From Danxiaibacter sp048498555 (GTDB taxonomy: Bacteria > Bacteroidota > Bacteroidia > Chitinophagales > Chitinophagaceae), in assembly GCA_048498555.1 (NCBI GenBank), contig JBEHXT010000004.1, positions 310,001-374,000 on the forward strand: a stretch of DNA of 64,000 nucleotides. The letters run 5' to 3'. The position numbers and the translations under genes were made by a program. Shown here one piece after another: positions 52,746-61,364 of this stretch. The notes beneath the pieces were generated by a model, which did not search any database, was not told the origin of the DNA, and was given only the letters and a program-made list of their open reading frames with translations. Within the stretch, counting starts at the first letter, position 1; each line of letters begins with the position of its first letter.

Positions 52746-54008
52746 TTAGTAGTGACATTTCTGACACTCAGTACCACCGATCTTTTCAACAGTGATGCCT
52801 TTAGTGCTATCAAGTTCACCATTCTTCAACTTGTCGTGATATTTTTCATACAGACTATAGAAACCATTGTCTTTGAATTTCACTTCAGTTGTACGGTGAC
52901 AGTTGATACACCAGCCCATGCTAAGGTCAGCAAACTGATGAACTTCATCCATTTTGTTGATTTCACCGTGGCAGGTCTGACATTGTACCTGGCCAGCAGT
53001 TACGTGCTGTGAGTGGTTGAAATATACGTGGTCAGGAAGATTGTGAATACGAGTCCATTCGATTGGTTTCGCTTTGGAAGGATCCCAAGGTTTACCAGAT
53101 TCGAAACCTGCGTATTTATATAATTTCTGAATTTCAGCAGTACCGTTTACTTCTTCTCCTTCGCCATTGTAGATCTTTTCTTTACCAGTATATTCATTGA
53201 TAGCCTGGTGACAGTTCATACATATATTGATAGAAGGAATAGTTGCTTGTTTTCCATCGTGTGCAGGGCCATGGCAATACAAACAGTTGATCTGGTTTAC
53301 ACCTGCGTGAATTTTATGTGCGAAGAAGATTGGTTGCTCTGGCTGATAGTCTTTTGTGCGGCCCAAACCGATGGCACCTTTTGTAGTGAAGTAACCACCT
53401 ACCAGAAATAATATAATAGTGATAAATGCGATGTAAGCTTTATTTCTCCAGAAAGGAACAGGCTCATGTGAAGGAATACCTTCTTTATCATCAGCCATTT
53501 TACGAAGGTTAGCATTTACCTGTAATAAAGTAAAGGCAACGATTGCAAGGATAAGTGTGATGATACCGAATAACAGAGAGCTGTCGCCAGTTTCAGCTGT
53601 TTGCGCAGCGCCGGCAGCACCAGGTGCAGGAGCAGCAGCAGCAGCAGTTTCTTCAGCCTTAACATAGTCAAGAATTGCGTCAATTTCCTTCTCGTTCAGG
53701 GTAGGAAATGCCGTCATTACTATGCCATATTCTTTATGAAGACCTTCTGTATAAGCGTCAGATTTCATAAATCCAGCAGGGTTGTGTACCCAGTCGTGGA
53801 TCTTTTTTCTATCACCCCAGGGGCCTCTTGTTTCTACACCAGCCAGTGCAGGACCCGTTAACTTTTTTGTAACAGAATGGCATGAGGCACAATTTGCTGA
53901 AAACAGCGCCTTTCCATCCTGAGCTGACACCTTATTACTAATTAATAGGACAAACGATGCGATTAATCCTGATACTACGTTTTTGATAAATCTTCTATTG
54001 TGGGTCAT
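52746..54008 (-). CDS. actA: Alternative complex III multiheme cytochrome ActA
   Basis: A 420-residue multiheme cytochrome c, the first gene of the respiratory cluster. ATG 54008 is chosen over a GTG two codons upstream. After the signal (ending KVSA) comes a class I cytochrome c domain (about 28-120) with CASCH (40-44) and a Met ligand segment (IVMTAFPTL), then an Ala/Pro linker and two helices (about 145-163 and 190-207). The second half has five CxxCH motifs (CLYCH, CMNCH, CQTCH, CINCH, CQKCH), the last at the very C-terminus. The total is six hemes. Confidence 0.93.
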   Translation of the reverse strand: MTHNRRFIKNVVSGLIASFVLLISNKVSAQDGKALFSANCASCHSVTKKLTGPALAGVETRGPWGDRKKIHDWVHNPAGFMKSDAYTEGLHKEYGIVMTAFPTLNEKEIDAILDYVKAEETAAAAAPAPGAAGAAQTAETGDSSLLFGIITLILAIVAFTLLQVNANLRKMADDKEGIPSHEPVPFWRNKAYIAFITIILFLVGGYFTTKGAIGLGRTKDYQPEQPIFFAHKIHAGVNQINCLYCHGPAHDGKQATIPSINICMNCHQAINEYTGKEKIYNGEGEEVNGTAEIQKLYKYAGFESGKPWDPSKAKPIEWTRIHNLPDHVYFNHSQHVTAGQVQCQTCHGEINKMDEVHQFADLSMGWCINCHRTTEVKFKDNGFYSLYEKYHDKLKNGELDSTKGITVEKIGGTECQKCHY

Positions 54009-54056
54009 ATTCACAATTCAATTGTTGGAATGTGGAAAAATATCCCTGAACGGCTG

Positions 54057-54064
54057 CAAAAATA
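54057..54064 (-). promoter_or_regulatory. Predicted -7 box of actA
   Basis: TATTTTTG on the minus strand, a perfect TAnnTTTG match 48 bases upstream of the actA ATG. The nearest TTG is 22 bases further upstream. Confidence 0.5.
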
Positions 54065-54072
54065 TGACACGA

Positions 54073-54165
54073 TATTGACAAAATATCAAGGTGGTTAAAA
54101 TTTTTTTAACCTTACCCAGCTTGACTTTCAGAGGATTCGCAGCATTGTCATGACAAAATTGTCAT
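54073..54165. promoter_or_regulatory. Group of inverted repeats upstream of actA
   Basis: Three elements: GATATT-GACAA-AATATC (54073-54089), GGTTAAAA-TTT-TTTTAACC (54093-54111), and nested TTGTCATGACAA (54145-54156) with ATGACAA-AA-TTGTCAT (54150-54165). The first overlaps the predicted promoter spacer. They are candidate operators; the regulator is unknown. Confidence 0.45.
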
Positions 54166-54555
54166 AAAAGTGTAAGCAAGCGAGCTGTCCGAAATCAGGA
54201 AATTTTTCTAAAATTTTCCTTAAAGACAGCCGCCAAATGTTAAAACGGGCTGAAATCATATTAATGAGAATAATTATGCATAAAAAGCACTTAACCCGTT
54301 CGGAATTTTTTAAGCCCTATTGATCCGGATATAATAATATTGCCTCCCGACGAAAGGTGTTTTTCTTTTCTTTCAGGATCTTTGCTTCATATTCAAATTA
54401 TTTTAACTGGGAAATGTCGTTTGCGTAAAAAAGCTTCATTTACGCATATAATTTTTCTTTCAATAGACAATGCGCTATTCCATCATCTTTCAATTCTTTC
54501 GGCCATTAGTTACTATTTTTAAAGATATCTTGCAGGCCCATTTAATATTCATTGT

Positions 54556-55119
54556 ATGAACTTAGCCATTTTTGCATCGGGTGCAGGCTCCAATGCCCGG
54601 AGGATCATTGAGCATTTTAAAAACTCCGAGACCGTAAAAATTGCCGTTATCGTGTGCAACAAGCCTGGTGCGGGCGTTTTGAATATTGCGAAAGAGCATA
54701 ACATTCCAACTCTTCTTATTGAAAAGGAACAGTTCTTCCGTGGAAATGCATACGTAGACGAACTCGCGGATCTTAAGGTTGATTTTATTATCCTGGCAGG
54801 TTTCCTATGGAAAATTCCATCAGCGCTGATTAAAGCTTTTCCGGAAAAGATTATCAATATACATCCTGCGCTTTTACCTAAATATGGCGGAAAAGGCATG
54901 TACGGCCAGTTTGTGCATGAAGCAGTGCTAAACGCAAAAGACGCGGAAAGCGGTATTACCGTACATTTTGTAGATGAACAATATGACCATGGTTCAACCA
55001 TTTTCCAGGCTACATGCCCTGTATTACCGGACGATACCGCGGAGAGCCTGGCACAAAGAATTCATGAGCTGGAACACCAACATTACCCAATTGTAATTGA
55101 AAAGTTGTTGTTAAGTTAA
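54556..55119 (+). CDS. purN: Phosphoribosylglycinamide formyltransferase
   Basis: A 187-residue cytoplasmic enzyme that transfers the formyl group of 10-formyl-THF to GAR, the third step of purine synthesis. Visible are the N-terminal FASGAGSNARRIIEHF nucleotide-fold loop, the catalytic NIHPALLPKYGGKGMYG (about 93-109, Asn and His), and VHFVDEQYDHGSTIFQ (about 135-150) with the catalytic Asp. The length fits the family. The next gene follows 75 bases later on the same strand but is functionally unrelated. Confidence 0.93.
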   Translation: MNLAIFASGAGSNARRIIEHFKNSETVKIAVIVCNKPGAGVLNIAKEHNIPTLLIEKEQFFRGNAYVDELADLKVDFIILAGFLWKIPSALIKAFPEKIINIHPALLPKYGGKGMYGQFVHEAVLNAKDAESGITVHFVDEQYDHGSTIFQATCPVLPDDTAESLAQRIHELEHQHYPIVIEKLLLS

Positions 55120-55194
55120 AGGAGTTTAATTTTTTGGGCATTCTTGAAAAGCTTTTTAGATTGTATTCGCTGCCCTGCTTTAATCTATGTAAGA

Positions 55195-56301
55195 ATGAAA
55201 ACACTACTTCTTATTGTCTTGGGGTGCCTGGGTCTTATTACAACAGGCTTTGCCGAAACAATCATTTTGTCGCCAGATATGAACGGGAATATCTATTTAA
55301 AAACGCCGCCACCTTATGGGCCCGGCGATACGTTCATTATTAAAGAAGATGTAAAAAGCCTTGTATTATATAATATAAAAGGCACGGCCGATAAGTACGT
55401 GGTTGTTACTACCGCTCCGGGTGTAACTATTGGCGGAGCCTCCAATCATACCGTTGGAATTTATTTGTGCCAGTACGTAAAGATTTGCAACATGCATGTT
55501 TCCGGCGTGCCGAATCAAATTGGTGTAAAAACGCAGTTGTGTTCTGACATGACATTTGAAAATATTCAGATCGAAAATGCATCGGTAGGCTTTTCTTTAA
55601 AGAACGACCCGAAGCAAAACGCGCCCGAGACTTACTATCCTGTTACCATCAATAATATTGTCATCAGGAATTGTTCGGCTAAAAACTGCAACAACGAAGG
55701 GTTTTATATTGGCCATACATTTTCGCAACCATTGTATAACCAGATTCCAAGCCCGATCATTGGCCTTACAATTGAAAACCTCTACGCAGAAAATACCGGC
55801 TGGGATGGCATTCAAATTACCAATGCGCAAAATTGTTCCGTTCGCGGCCTTAAAACAAAAAATACGGGCATACAGGCACGATCCGGGCAGGCAAGCTGCG
55901 TCACCCTACAGGATGCAGTTACCGGTTCATTTGAAAATATTTATTGCGAAGACGGAACAGGCGGCTTAACGATACTGGGCAACGGCGAGTTTAAAGTAAA
56001 AAACGTAACGCTTAAACACGTCGCCACCAGCGCGAACTCAAACGCCATTTTTGTTGACAATCGTACTGACCACGGCCTCGACCTGCCGCCACGTAAACTG
56101 ATAATGAGTGATGTGAGCATTATAGAAGGGAATCCGAATGGCCGTTATCCCATTTACATTTTGGATGGAACTACCGGTAATCCACCGGCAAAAAAATCCA
56201 TCCCCGGAACAATCACCAATTTCACATTTGAAAAATCAGTATGGCGGAATAATATAAATGATGCTGCGAATAATAAATTTATCGGGGGCTCATTGCGCTA
56301 A
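55195..56301 (+). CDS. Secreted right-handed beta-helix protein
   Basis: A 368-residue exported protein. ATG 55195 gives a good signal peptide (KTLLLIVLGCLGLITTGFA). The body is a series of short beta-strand turns with Asn and Gly/Ile ladders (SDMTFENIQIENASVGFSLKND; GLTIENLYAENTGWDGIQITNAQNCSVRGLKTKNTGIQARSG), typical of pectate-lyase-like right-handed helices. Such proteins often bind or cleave polysaccharides, but no catalytic residues can be assigned. The start at 55144 would add 17 residues and break the signal. Confidence 0.72.
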   Translation: MKTLLLIVLGCLGLITTGFAETIILSPDMNGNIYLKTPPPYGPGDTFIIKEDVKSLVLYNIKGTADKYVVVTTAPGVTIGGASNHTVGIYLCQYVKICNMHVSGVPNQIGVKTQLCSDMTFENIQIENASVGFSLKNDPKQNAPETYYPVTINNIVIRNCSAKNCNNEGFYIGHTFSQPLYNQIPSPIIGLTIENLYAENTGWDGIQITNAQNCSVRGLKTKNTGIQARSGQASCVTLQDAVTGSFENIYCEDGTGGLTILGNGEFKVKNVTLKHVATSANSNAIFVDNRTDHGLDLPPRKLIMSDVSIIEGNPNGRYPIYILDGTTGNPPAKKSIPGTITNFTFEKSVWRNNINDAANNKFIGGSLR

Positions 56302-56305
56302 TGTT

Positions 56306-56791
56306 TTAATCCAACCGTAAATCTTTTTCCATGAATACAACATCTTCCAGCGGATTAAAGTAGTAAGGCTTTCTTTCAACAAAACCTTTTCTCAGGTATA
56401 ACCTGATTGCTGGCTGTAATCGCTTTAATGTATCCAGCCTCATAACATCATAATGAAGGATGCGGGCTTCTTGCACAATCGCATCTACCAGTGCGTTGCC
56501 GATGGTATGATGCCTGTAACCGGGACGCACAAACAATCTTTTCATTTCACAAACCCGCAGCCCGTTATCATCATCCAGTTTCTGTAATGCAACGCATGCA
56601 GCTAATTCATTCCAATGGCCAAGCAGTAATGCTCCGTTTGGCGGACCATATTTTTTCATGGGATCGTCTAGCTCTTTTCCGAATTGTTGAAACTGCAGAT
56701 CAATATCTAACTCCTGCGCATATTCACTAAATAATTGCGCAGCTAAATGAACGTCGTTTATTAAACCGGTTACTCGTTGAATTGTAAGCAC
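56306..56791 (-). CDS. GNAT family N-acetyltransferase
   Basis: A 161-residue acetyltransferase. The acetyl-CoA loop region is VCEMKRLFVRPGYRHHTIGNALVDAIVQEA (about 80-109), followed by RLYLRKGFVERKPYYFNP (about 128-145), typical of GNAT motifs A and B. The acceptor is unknown. I chose GTG 56791; the longer frame from TTG 56818 would start inside the terminator stem of the upstream gene and so is unlikely. The gene lies after the AsmA-like gene on the same strand and needs its own promoter. Confidence 0.82.
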   Translation of the reverse strand: MLTIQRVTGLINDVHLAAQLFSEYAQELDIDLQFQQFGKELDDPMKKYGPPNGALLLGHWNELAACVALQKLDDDNGLRVCEMKRLFVRPGYRHHTIGNALVDAIVQEARILHYDVMRLDTLKRLQPAIRLYLRKGFVERKPYYFNPLEDVVFMEKDLRLD

Positions 56792-56802
56792 AGGCAAAAA
56801 TA

Positions 56803-56843
56803 ACCCGCATAAAGCCAATTAAATAATGTGGCTTTATGCGGGT
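56803..56843 (-). terminator. Terminator of the AsmA-like gene
   Basis: A perfect 15-bp stem ACCCGCATAAAGCCA with TGGCTTTATGCGGGT, an 11-base loop, and TTATTTTTG after it on the minus strand. It lies just upstream of the GNAT start. Confidence 0.8.
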
Positions 56844-56909
56844 CAAAGGTTTTATATGAAAAACAATTTATCACGGCTACTCAATATGTTGACATTCTTT
56901 TCAACTACG

Positions 56910-59399
56910 CTAATCCTTTTTCTCCTCACTGGTGTTTTGGGTTTCATTATCCTTGTCTTTATCACCTGTTTTATTCCGGATCTTTTTAGAAAAAGTAAGT
57001 TTGAATTTCATCTTACCATCATCGTCGCTAACGGCTCGTACAAAGATGCTTGGCCCTACCTTAGAATGCACACCAACGTTCTGCGGGCGTTTATCATCTT
57101 TCTTTCCCAGGTTGCTTAGCGGAAGTTGTATGAGTATATTAGAGTTTCCGTTCAATCCATAAATACCTTCAACAAACATGCTTAGTACGTTTGATTGAAT
57201 TTCCATACGATTAATGTGGATCTTGTCCCTGTCAATATCCAACTTGTTTTTTAGTTCGGCAAATTTTACATTACTCAGGTCCCGGTTGCGCAGAATAAAG
57301 TTTTTAATATTCTCCAGCGGTTTATAATTCACCAACGATCCGTTTTTTAAAGAGAAATCCACCGTGCCCGTCATTGAGTTGGCCACGACAGAACCCGCAT
57401 TGTTAATCCCCAGAGCCACTTGTGCATCTGCTGTAAAGTTTCCCCGTAAGTTGCGGCTGGTAATTCCATTCTGGCCAAACTCGTTGAAACCATAAAACAG
57501 TTTTTGCACATTTACGTTTTTTACCGCAACTGTAAATTTCGCATCATGCCGGGTGGCGCCCGGTTGCTGTACCGATCCTTTCGCAGTTAAACTGCCTCCT
57601 GCTGTACTAAGGGAAATATTATTGACAAGCCAGTCATCTTTTCTGAAAAGAATGTTGCTGTTAAAAGCCGTTGCATCGAACTGATCAAAAACGATATGGT
57701 CAGCTTTCATGTTTAATGAAAGCGTTCCATTCTCTAATATTTCGTCGGCATTCAAAATCGTCTTCGCCAGCTTGGGCCCTTTTTTGCGCGAAGAGCCGGA
57801 TGTCTTCTTTGCACCAAATAGCGATCGAAAATCTGCCAGGTCAACAAACGGTGCCTGCACATTGCATACAATGACGGCCTTTGCCGGATCCGACTGAATA
57901 TATGCGCCGGCATTTTTGCCCTGCACCTGTACTTCAAAATGGCTTTTATTCAAGTCACATTTAAAGTTGTTTATGCTGATATCATTTTCATTAAATAAGA
58001 TATCTCCATTGCAGTTGGTGAAAGTAAGTGTCTTCGGTTCATATTCAATTATCCCATCTTTCACATGTATTGCGCCACTAAGTTTTTGCAGTAATGATAT
58101 ATTTGAAGTCAGCGGGCCATCATATTGCAAAGTCATCACTGCAATACCTTCAATAAAACGGATCGTTTGTAAATTGAATTTATTATCCAGCGCCGGAAAC
58201 TCAGTTGTAGATTGCAGCTTTAGCTGAAGCCTTGGGTTAGAAAGGTCTGTAATAAGAATGTTTGTACCTGCCACTTCAATACCATCCCAGTTACCAACGA
58301 ACTTGCTAAACACAACGGCGGAATTGGGATCAGTCCTGGGAATGCCCTTTACACGTTCATTAAAATAACTTCCCGTAAAACTGCATTTAGCAAATGTTGC
58401 AATGGGTGTTTGCAATGTGTTGTCTTCGGCCGTCCACTCCACTTTAACGAAAGGTATAGCCCTATACATCAACGGCCCTTCAATTTCAGCGGTTACATTG
58501 ATAGGTTGTGACAGTTGATAAATGCTTAATTTTTGCTGGATCTTATTCGTGAGCATTGTCAACGCTTGCTTGTAATCAAGCTTATTTGTGTTTGCAGTTA
58601 ACCTGAAGTTCCCACTGTCTGAAAAATTGAAATAGCCACCAAGCGTATATACCTGTTTATTGATAGAAGCCTTCGCGTTCTTGAATTCCAGGCTTTCTTG
58701 CGGCAGGTTAAATTTTATGTTGAATGTTCCTTCTACCTCCTGGTTTTGTAAATAAGAACCTTGAGCAAGGTTAAATCCAAGGCCATTTACCATGCAATTT
58801 TCTTTGAGCCGTATTTGCAGAACTGAGTCAATTTTTTTTATTCGTGCATCCATGTCTTTAATAAGAATATCATACTTCTTTTCCTTTTGAGCATGATCTA
58901 TTATAACGTGAAAATTCTTCAGCTCCACATTGTCAATAAATACTTTTTGTGATTTTTTACCCGGCCTTTCTATTTCCCTTTGTTTGGGTTTAAGGAGGTA
59001 ATTATTAGAGTAACCGGAGGAATCTGTAAAGAGATGAAAACTTCCGTCTGCAACTTTCAAATCCCGGATATCAAGATTGCGTTGAATTAATTGAACGATG
59101 TTAAAAGTGGTAGAAATAGTTTTGGCAACAAACAATGGTTCATGACGTACCGTGTCCCTGTAAGATACATCCATGAGCCGTATTTCAATTTTGGGAAAAT
59201 ACCGCCACATGTTTATTTCAATGTCATTTATGTGCGCCTCGCCGGGCAACAATTGGTGCACGGCGTTATTGACCTTGGAGAGAATAAGCGCTTTTTTATT
59301 GTTGGCCAAAATGCTTAATACAATAAGAATAAGAATATACAATGCAACAGTGCTTAACAGCACTACCCCTATACGCTTTATGATCTTGCCTTTTACCAA
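56910..59399 (-). CDS. AsmA-like membrane protein
   Basis: An 829-residue protein with one N-terminal helix (about 9-31) and a very long periplasmic region of beta-rich repeats. The AsmA pattern is seen near the N-terminus (LPGEAHINDIEINMWRYFPKIEIRLMDVSYRD) and again at the C-terminus (VDFSLKNGSLVNYKPLENIKNFILRNRDLSNVKFAELKNKLDIDRDKIHINRMEIQSNVLSMFVEGIY), split here by families of strands. Proteins of the AsmA/TamB group form a bridge that carries lipids between membranes. The C-terminal tail is Lys/Asp-rich. It is monocistronic, ending in a strong terminator. Confidence 0.82.
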   Translation of the reverse strand: MVKGKIIKRIGVVLLSTVALYILILIVLSILANNKKALILSKVNNAVHQLLPGEAHINDIEINMWRYFPKIEIRLMDVSYRDTVRHEPLFVAKTISTTFNIVQLIQRNLDIRDLKVADGSFHLFTDSSGYSNNYLLKPKQREIERPGKKSQKVFIDNVELKNFHVIIDHAQKEKKYDILIKDMDARIKKIDSVLQIRLKENCMVNGLGFNLAQGSYLQNQEVEGTFNIKFNLPQESLEFKNAKASINKQVYTLGGYFNFSDSGNFRLTANTNKLDYKQALTMLTNKIQQKLSIYQLSQPINVTAEIEGPLMYRAIPFVKVEWTAEDNTLQTPIATFAKCSFTGSYFNERVKGIPRTDPNSAVVFSKFVGNWDGIEVAGTNILITDLSNPRLQLKLQSTTEFPALDNKFNLQTIRFIEGIAVMTLQYDGPLTSNISLLQKLSGAIHVKDGIIEYEPKTLTFTNCNGDILFNENDISINNFKCDLNKSHFEVQVQGKNAGAYIQSDPAKAVIVCNVQAPFVDLADFRSLFGAKKTSGSSRKKGPKLAKTILNADEILENGTLSLNMKADHIVFDQFDATAFNSNILFRKDDWLVNNISLSTAGGSLTAKGSVQQPGATRHDAKFTVAVKNVNVQKLFYGFNEFGQNGITSRNLRGNFTADAQVALGINNAGSVVANSMTGTVDFSLKNGSLVNYKPLENIKNFILRNRDLSNVKFAELKNKLDIDRDKIHINRMEIQSNVLSMFVEGIYGLNGNSNILIQLPLSNLGKKDDKRPQNVGVHSKVGPSIFVRAVSDDDGKMKFKLTFSKKIRNKTGDKDKDNETQNTSEEKKD

Positions 59400-59613
59400 C
59401 AGACTTTTATTAAGTAATAACGCTCAACAAAACATTTTGTTAACAGCTCTATTGCCATTCCCGTGCCAGTAGGAAATGAAACATAGGCAGCCGGCTGTTA
59501 CAAAATTTAAACTTCTACAGCGCCGGGTAATAAGATTTCTTTCCTTGCAGGATTTTGTGTGGTACAAGACAGCAGGTTCGGTTGTGGCAGGCACTTACAA
59601 GCCGCGGCTCACA

Positions 59614-60348
59614 TTAGTTAAACTTTTCTTTAATGATGTAAGGCAGCATCATTCGCCAGGTTGGCCAGTCGTGGTGTATATCATGCCCCCACAATTCAAA
59701 GTCATGCCAGATGCCTTTGTTCCACAATAATTCAGAAAACTGTTGATTTTTTTCCGGAGCTTCATGATGGCCGCCACCCGTGTAAATATGAATATGATGG
59801 CTTGCGCGGATGTTCTTTAAATACCATTCATCGGAGAGGTTTGGAATATAGTGTGCGGGGCTGTTATAATATACCTGTTCATCCCAATACCCATGTGTGT
59901 ACTCAGTAAGATCATATACACCGCTCATTCCGATAGCGCCGTTAATAATGTCCGGCCTCTTGAAAAAAAGGTTCATGGAATGGAATGCACCCAGTGAAGC
60001 GCCGCAGGTATACACAAATGTTTCTTCACTTGAAGTATTGCGTATATACGGTATCACCTCGTTAAACACGTACTCATTGAACTGATTATGCCGAATGGCT
60101 TTGTGTGCACCTTCCATTGGGCCGTTCAGCCAGCTGTCATTGTTGATGCTGTTGATACTATATACTTTCAATAAGCCTTCATCAATGAAAGGTTGCAAGG
60201 TTTGCAATAGTTCAAACCGCTCATACTCAAGGAAATCAGCGCCTGCAGTGGGAATCATTAATAATGCATATCCGTAGTAACCATATACAGCAACTGGCAT
60301 TTCTCTTTGCAAGGCAGGGCTAAACCATGAAACAATATTCTTCTCCAT
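59614..60348 (-). CDS. Putative esterase (alpha/beta hydrolase)
   Basis: A 244-residue esterase-D/antigen-85-like hydrolase. The nucleophile motif CGASLGAFHS (about 115-124; GxSxG) is clear, the His is likely in GHDIHHDWPTWR near the C-terminus, and an Asp lies between. No signal peptide is present, so it should be cytoplasmic. The physiological ester is unknown. The gap to the ParA gene is 104 bases on the same strand, and the gene ends about 215 bases from the AsmA start. Confidence 0.82.
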   Translation of the reverse strand: MEKNIVSWFSPALQREMPVAVYGYYGYALLMIPTAGADFLEYERFELLQTLQPFIDEGLLKVYSINSINNDSWLNGPMEGAHKAIRHNQFNEYVFNEVIPYIRNTSSEETFVYTCGASLGAFHSMNLFFKRPDIINGAIGMSGVYDLTEYTHGYWDEQVYYNSPAHYIPNLSDEWYLKNIRASHHIHIYTGGGHHEAPEKNQQFSELLWNKGIWHDFELWGHDIHHDWPTWRMMLPYIIKEKFN

Positions 60349-60452
60349 GTAAATTCTATTTTCCTGTTCAAAAAAATTCTTTCCGGGCGCATTAACGGAG
60401 GCAGCATTGTTGTGTTACCACATATCAGAATAAGGAAGGTAAGGATTTTTAT

Positions 60453-61190
60453 TTACAGGCAGGTCTTCTTTATCTCGCCCCACAAATCTCTGTAACACTG
60501 CGCAGCATAGCTGCTGTTGGCATACTCAAAGAGCGGTTGCTGACTGGCACCCATTTTCTCAACATCGCTGAGATAAGGAATATAGTTTTTAAAAAAGAGT
60601 TTGTCTTTGTAAAACTTCTCCATCGTTTCATGATGAAGGTTTTTGCGATGGTCTACCATGCTGAAAAAACATTTGAGCTTATTTTCCGCCAGCTCATGTT
60701 CTTTAAAATAACCAGCAACGGTTTCAAAAGACCGTATAGAAAGCGTGGTGGGAATATTCGGCATAAGGACCCAATCAGCCGCGTTAAAAACATTATCATG
60801 CAGGAGCGATATGCCAGGCGGGCAATCAAGAAACACCACATCAAATTGTTTTATGTCAGCTAACAGGTTCTTCAACTTTTTCTTGCTCTGCTTCATTTCA
60901 TCCAGTTGAACGTCTGCATTGCGTGCCGAAATATCTGACGGAAGGATCCAAAGGTTTTCAAACAACGAATCCTGAATGGCTTCGCGCATCTCAACTTCTC
61001 CCGATAACAGCTTACGCGTTTCATTTTTAACTGTGGGCTGTACATGCAGGTAAAAAGAAGAAGAACCCTGCGGATCTAAATCCCAAACAAGGGTTTTTAA
61101 TCCGTCTGCCGCGGCCAGGTATGCCAGGTTAATTGTTGCGGCAGTTTTTCCAACACCGCCTTTTAGATTATATAGTGCTAGTGTTACCAT
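60453..61190 (-). CDS. ParA family ATPase without ParB
   Basis: A 245-residue ParA/MinD-like ATPase. The deviant Walker A YNLKGGVGKTAATINLAYLA starts at residue 7, followed by the A' motif TLVWDLDPQGSSSF and Walker B FDVVFLDCPPGISLL. These proteins bind DNA or membrane in an ATP-dependent manner to place cargo such as plasmids, chromosomes or chemosensory arrays. No ParB or parS-like site is seen nearby, so this is an orphan whose cargo is unknown. The neighbours do not help. Confidence 0.88.
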   Translation of the reverse strand: MVTLALYNLKGGVGKTAATINLAYLAAADGLKTLVWDLDPQGSSSFYLHVQPTVKNETRKLLSGEVEMREAIQDSLFENLWILPSDISARNADVQLDEMKQSKKKLKNLLADIKQFDVVFLDCPPGISLLHDNVFNAADWVLMPNIPTTLSIRSFETVAGYFKEHELAENKLKCFFSMVDHRKNLHHETMEKFYKDKLFFKNYIPYLSDVEKMGASQQPLFEYANSSYAAQCYRDLWGEIKKTCL

Positions 61191-61237
61191 GTCTTAAATA
61201 TAAACAAAATACAACAAATGTTAATAGTTGTAGAAAT

Positions 61238-61354
61238 TGCTGATCGCTGATTTTAGAATGCCGGATTTGGGGGAATCCTTGAGTTTGACACTAGTGATTT
61301 ATGGGAATAAAGACAAGACTAAGCTGACAGCTAATTGCTCATTGCTGATCGCTA
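61238..61354. repeat. AGCTGAT-type intergenic repeats
   Basis: AATTGCTGATCGCTGAT at 61236-61251 and AGCTGACAGCTAATTGCTC through TGCTGATCGCTAT at 61321-61354. The second tract runs into the lysR promoter. They are variants of the repeat at 19882-19918. Confidence 0.45.
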
Positions 61355-61360
61355 TCTTCG
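61353..61360 (+). promoter_or_regulatory. Predicted -7 box of the lysR-like gene
   Basis: TATCTTCG, one mismatch from TAnnTTTG, followed by CCCC and ATG 61365. This is the same tight spacing seen at gldA and comB. Confidence 0.45.
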
Positions 61361-61364
61361 CCCC

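Larger units (their letters stand above)
54009..54555. other. Divergent actA / purN regulatory region
   Basis: A 547-base region without a supported gene. It holds the actA promoter, several inverted repeats (given separately) and, at 54190-54236, a structure-forming stretch with CTGTC / GACAG ends and complementary AAATTTTCC-like tracts. A near-consensus TATTTTTA (about 54510) may serve purN. Confidence 0.55.
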
